64,000 nt of DNA from Spisula solida (taxonomy: Eukaryota; Mollusca; Bivalvia; Venerida; Mactridae), in NCBI GenBank assembly GCA_947247005.1, contig OX365954.1:2558001-2622000 (forward strand). Direction: 5' to 3'. This document shows positions 59,911 through 64,000 of this stretch, in pieces; the stretch's first letter is position 1, and every line of letters begins with the position of its first letter. The translations under genes were made by a program, and so were the position numbers. Below the pieces are notes generated by a model. The model was not told the origin of the DNA. It ran no database searches and saw only the letters and a program-made list of their open reading frames with translations.

Positions 59911-61375
59911 TGACGTAAGAATTGACAATAAAACATCTTATCACATGTTTGACGTCGCGGTAGCGTAATAAAGCCATAATTTATTTTTGATAATACACTA
60001 GTGTAATAAAGCTATCACGCGACGTCATTTAAGGACGTTTAGGACCTTTCTCCGACGTCATCGGCAAAAAATCGACTTTTGGCCGAACCTAATGAAAATC
60101 TCCAGATATATGCTTAAACATTCTGTCCTTATTGTGCAGTTTTTATTTTTTCAAAATATCGCTTCGTTTCCTAGCAACGTGACGCTATGTACATAGGGCG
60201 TAAAATTGACGTTTTAATGGCATAATTCGGTCAGAATAAGGTATATTTTAATTTTCAAAGCTCTATATGTTAGCCCTTGATCCGTTGAATACGTATATGT
60301 TTAATTTAAAGCGATTGTGACGGACAATTTTTCACCGAAAAAGGTTTTATATCGAAAGTTGACAGAATTTTATTGCGCATTTGCTACACCCAACTCATTT
60401 CAGGTCGTAATTTGGTCAACAAAACGTGATTCAATCAACTAATGAAATACACCGTGGTGATGCGGTAATTCTACAGAATAAGCTCAACCAATAAAAAAGG
60501 GGGGTGATCTCGCATTATTTTCGACAAAATTGAAATTCAGTAAAAAACGGACTTACGTGAAAACGTTACGTCGCACAACGTAACGCGCTGTGTACGTCCG
60601 TTTTATTTACGGACTTGCGTCCTATTTACTAGTACAACAATTACATGTTAAGAATAAAATGCACGCATTTCACCTGTATCTGTTCATTTATCAAATCATA
60701 TATGATAGCTTTGTTCAAAGCAAAGTTTGTCACTACATAACAATTAGTTATTTCGATTTGAGTGTGGTAAGTTTTGCGAAAGTGAAAATGACAAAACTGG
60801 GTTTCTCTCGCAATCAGTACTGTTGTTTTATTATTCTTCACAAGGTGTCTTTATTGGTACTTTTATTATGACCACAACATCATGATAAATACACAGTCTA
60901 AACATCTACTCAGGATATTCGATCGGACATTAAATGCAGTGTACAGAATTATGAGACTAACTTAAGTCTTCCGAACTAATTATTACGTCCCTTTAATAAA
61001 ATAATAACTAAAATATGTATACATCGTTTTCTTACAGTCATATATAGTTATAATGTATATAATAATAGCGTTTGATATAAAAGAAAATCTTTGATGTATA
61101 AACATCTGGAAAGTTAGTCCCGCCCTTGTCTAGAAATATTGCAACTAACCAAGCTTATATATTGGGTTTCACTGTTACGCATCCAAGTTAAATCATGTTG
61201 GAAGCTGAATTAAAGCTGGTGCGGCCGGTAGATGAACAGCCAGCGAATTGAAAAAGAAAGTTATATATATACACTTTTCAAAAGTATGATGTCTTACACG
61301 TGTATTATACGGAAAGCCGGAGTTCACCTTTTGCAAGTTCGCTCTTTAATCTATATGAATGTTCATTTTTTGTCA
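59911..61375. other. Non-coding stretch
   Basis: A short hairpin region near 60545-60606 pairs AACGGAC with GTCCGTT and encloses CGTTACGTCGCACAACGTAACG-like symmetry. A 93-codon plus-strand frame (60590-60871) is hydrophobic and unrecognised and is not called. Exons upstream of the possible terminal exon at 61544 were not identified. Confidence 0.45.
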
Positions 61376-61486
61376 GTTTGTAAGTTCGCAAGTTCGTAAG
61401 TTCGCATTTTGGCATGTTCGCAAGTTGGTAACTTCGTCACTTGTATAGTTCGGAAGTTTGTAATTTTGCAAGTTCGTAACAAAGTT
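61376..61486. repeat. 8-bp degenerate tandem repeat (GTAAGTTC / GCAAGTTC)
   Basis: About 13 units of GTAAGTTC and GCAAGTTC with substitutions. It ends about 60 bp before the possible splice acceptor at 61543. Confidence 0.85.
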
Positions 61487-61543
61487 CAAAAATCGCTTGC
61501 GTTACTATTGCAAAAATAGTGATTCCTATTTTTCATATTGCAG

Positions 61544-61697
61544 AGAACTGGACCAATACTACTGCACGTCTCAAGCCGCCATCCAGGAGACGGTCGACCA
61601 TTTGGTTTCAAACAAAGTACTAAAAGTTCGCAGGCGTGTGATTGATGAGTGTACTGGGAAGACAAAAGGCACTGGAAGATATCGGAGCACAGAATGA
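61544..61697 (+). CDS. Possible terminal coding exon of an unidentified gene
   Basis: A good acceptor (TTCCTATTTTTCATATTGCAG) ends at 61543. From 61544 an open frame, whose first base would complete a split codon, reads ELDQYYCTSQAAIQETVDHL, then KVLKVRRRVIDEC and GTGRYRSTE, to TGA at 61695-61697. The codons are richer in G and C than the flanks (CGTCTCAAGCCGCCATCCAG), as in a real exon. I do not recognise the family. The peptide has an amphipathic, basic character. Upstream exons are not seen. AATAAA occurs at about 62758 but others may exist. It could also be a chance frame or a processed fragment. Confidence 0.45.
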
Positions 61698-62319
61698 AGC
61701 CCGTTTCTGTCGTTTGTTACGTGATACGAGGGACTTCTTACTGACATAGAACGCAGAATACAGCTTTATCCATTTACAAAATCTGGTTATAAGTTTTACT
61801 GTGTTTGTTGTACATACCATACATTTTTGTGTGATTTCGACTCAAAGATTACAATTGTAATATGGAAATAGTTGTTTATGATAGTATTACTTACTAAATA
61901 ATGAAGATAAAATGGGTTATTCCCCTTGAATTATTCGAACTGTTGAAAATGGACATAGTCTGCTCTGTAACACTTTTCTGATCCAATCCACACCAATCTT
62001 GATGAAAATGTCTACGAGCATAATCATTTTTGGACACATTCTGTAATCAGCGTAATCAGTCCTTGCATGGATTATGTCTATTGGGTAATTAAAAATTAAT
62101 CAGTTTTTTTTCAATGTTAATTCTGTAACTATAGCCTTTTTTCCCTGATTTCACATTGTTTGACATTTTGGCATTATTGATCGGTCACCTTGTTTTCACT
62201 TACATTGTACTTTAAATTCATGTTAACATTAGTTAACGTGTTACAAAGGTACTGGTAACTGGTTTACCTTTGTATTCCTATGTCGTCTTAATGTTAGATG
62301 TTTTTATGTTGCTTTACGG
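61698..62319. other. Possible 3' UTR or intergenic DNA
   Basis: AT-rich DNA without repeats that I recognise. If the preceding exon is real this would start its 3' UTR. Confidence 0.35.
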
Positions 62320-62690
62320 ATTTATTTGTATACCCCAAGATATACAAAGTATATATGGGGGCTATATTAGAGCCGTGCTTGAGGTTGGCTGGTTGGTCTG
62401 TTCGTCGGTCGGTCCGTGCAAAATTTCTCTGTATTATATTTCTCTAAAGCAATTTGTCGGATTTTAATGCAACTGTGTATGACTTATCAGTACCAAGTCT
62501 AGTTGTGCATATTGTCAGCACACGTTGGTACATGTATTAGCTTGTCCTCTGCAACCATTGGTTGGATGCCAATGAAACTTAGCATTACTTATCATTATGA
62601 AGTCTAGTTGCGCATATTGTCAGAGCACATTGAAGTGACTATGTCAAGCAGTATATGGGTGAATTCATCACATTCAGTGATATTTCTTGT
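62320..62690. repeat. Repeat fragment with hairpin end and about 106-bp tandem unit
   Basis: TACCCCAAGATATACAAAG and GTATATATGGGGGCTATAT form an imperfect hairpin, then GTTCGTCGGTCGGTCCGTGC follows. After this AAGTCTAGTTGTGCATATTG, GTCAG occurs at about 62494 and again near 62600 as AAGTCTAGTTGCGCATATTG. This combination is like other mollusc-type tandem-core repeats in the window. The right end is unclear. Confidence 0.6.
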
Positions 62691-62845
62691 TTAATCTGTG
62701 ATTATTGAAATTATTCTCTGATTACCTTAATCTCTGCATGTTCTTAAATCAAAAGTAATAAACAACCAATACAATGTTTAACAAATTTATTGTGTACCTG
62801 TTTTTATTGATTCAATACATACTCGTACATTGTAAATAGGCATGC

Positions 62846-63012
62846 TATTACATGGGTGAAAGTTTTCACTATTGATACTGAGTACATTATTTTTAGATAA
62901 AGTCTATATCTATGTTATTAACATGCTAAGTAAAGTATTTTTAGATAAAGTCTATATCTATGTCATTAACATGTTATCATCTAATGTGTTATCTTTCACC
63001 CATGTAGTAAAC
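62846..63012. mobile_element. Small inverted-repeat element containing a 52-bp tandem duplication
   Basis: TTACATGGGTGAAAG (62848-62862) is inverted as CTTTCACCCATGTAGTAA (62993-63010). Inside, TTTTTAGATAAAGTCTATAT, CTATGTTATTAACATG is followed directly by a second, nearly identical copy. Confidence 0.75.
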
Positions 63013-64000
63013 AATTGTTATGAAAATGTATGAGATTTATTTGTGATACATCAAAGATTTCAGCCAATATACTGAAATACTAACAGCTTGTATCTGGAAT
63101 AAGTTCTGCCAGTACATATAGCTATATTTGCCTATATGGCCATTCCCTTACCATGTACAACACATGCCTAAATACCATGTTACTACTAAACATCATTACA
63201 TGGGCGTATGAGCTGTGGGCCAGGCCCCCAATGTCAGTACAGGGGGCAACATATTGTTTGTCCCAAAATTTCAGCCCACATTCATAATGTTCAGCCTGAA
63301 ATAGTCTTGTAATAGGTTATTAGTTTTTTGTGCATGGTGACAAAGTATAAAATGAGCATTTTTCGGGGGAGCATGCCCCGGACCCCCTAGTAAAATACTC
63401 AGTAATAAGATTATGATTAATAGCTATAAACGGCAACACAGCAGATATACCTTCTGCACTTATTACACACACAACATTTATTGTACGGTACAATGTATTA
63501 GATATCTTTAAATGTCGATGAATTCCATCCAACTGAAAACAATATTTGCCCCCTCCCAAATATTTGCCCCCCCCCCCCCCGAATGTTGCAGACGCTCCTA
63601 CGACCATGCATTATTGGCTAATTAAGTTATAGTAGCTTGTCTAGGGTTGGTGTTTTTTCTGAAAAAGTCAGATTCCAAAATTTTAGTTTTCTCATAGCAC
63701 TTAGGCACATAAGGACATGAACCCTGGATAACTTAGTATGTACATTATTTATGTGATTTGATATCATCACAAGCAGATAATCTATGTATGCATATTACAC
63801 TTAATAATATCGGAGACATTACATAGAGATGATGCATTCATCCTCTAAAGGCACTGAATATACACGAGTTTTTTTCAAGTACTATCAAACCGGACTTAAA
63901 GACCATCTACAAACAAAGCCCACCCTTAGAGCACCTGTTTTCAAATACTTTAAAAAAGTATCTTCCCTCAGACCAGTGTCAATTACATTTAATCTGCAAG
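63013..64000. other. Non-coding stretch with poly-C tract
   Basis: A C-rich stretch with a run of about 15 Cs lies at 63545-63585. A minus-strand frame across it (63320-63607) is glycine-rich only because of that tract and is not called. No gene was recognised up to the window edge. Confidence 0.5.

Noticed and set aside
63320..63607. Glycine-rich minus-strand frame
   Set aside because: The glycine run is the poly-C tract read on the other strand.

Overview
This window looks like nuclear DNA from an animal, most likely a bivalve or related mollusc. It is AT-rich and gene-poor. It contains an animal-type Golgi glycosyltransferase gene, and nearly everything else recognisable is repeat DNA of a style familiar from mollusc genomes: short inverted-repeat transposons, elements with a tandemly repeated core, CCGTCC-rich repeat fragments, tRNA-derived SINE-like units and long minisatellites. 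There is no sign of bacterial, organellar or viral gene organisation. The species cannot be named from the sequence alone.

The only confidently called complete gene is at 9017-10141 on the minus strand. It is an intronless 374-residue type II membrane protein of the beta-1,3-galactosyltransferase family (GT31). Its leader holds two short upstream ORFs, a perfect TGACGTCA site and a possible splice acceptor. A poly(A) signal lies about 200 bases after the stop, followed by a 22-bp array containing E-box-like sites. Two weaker coding candidates are a possible terminal exon at 61544-61697 (plus) and a short reading frame shared by repeat copies near 29.2 and 44.4 kb. A decayed reverse transcriptase fragment sits at 23.1-23.4 kb.

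Layout: 1-9 kb is intergenic with hairpins, a TGACGT-rich tandem array and the first members of several dispersed families. The interval 9-13 kb holds the GT31 gene, a tRNA-derived SINE-like unit and small MITEs. In 13.5-19.5 kb, two inverted copies of a 1.2-kb TA-flanked transposon bracket a tandem-core element. The interval 19.5-28 kb has simple repeats, the RT fragment, two minisatellites (29 bp and 26 bp units) and foldback elements. The interval 28-37 kb has dispersed SINE-like and foldback repeats, an 84-bp array and two tRNA-like sequences in opposite orientation. A 28-bp satellite of about 1.8 kb fills 38.0-39.8 kb. The interval 41-46.5 kb carries smaller arrays, one of them interrupted by a tandem-core element and a SINE-like unit. 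A roughly 3.9-kb minisatellite with about 90 units and internal segmental duplications fills 46.5-50.4 kb. The interval 51-64 kb is mostly unique AT-rich DNA with four inverted-repeat elements and the possible terminal exon.

No genes in this window form a visible pathway or operon. I saw no convincing new multi-gene system. The points that most merit follow-up are the variable-copy tandem-core element, the nested insertions, the inverted transposon pair, the possible exon and the shared short reading frame. All repeat coordinates were read by eye and may be off by several bases.
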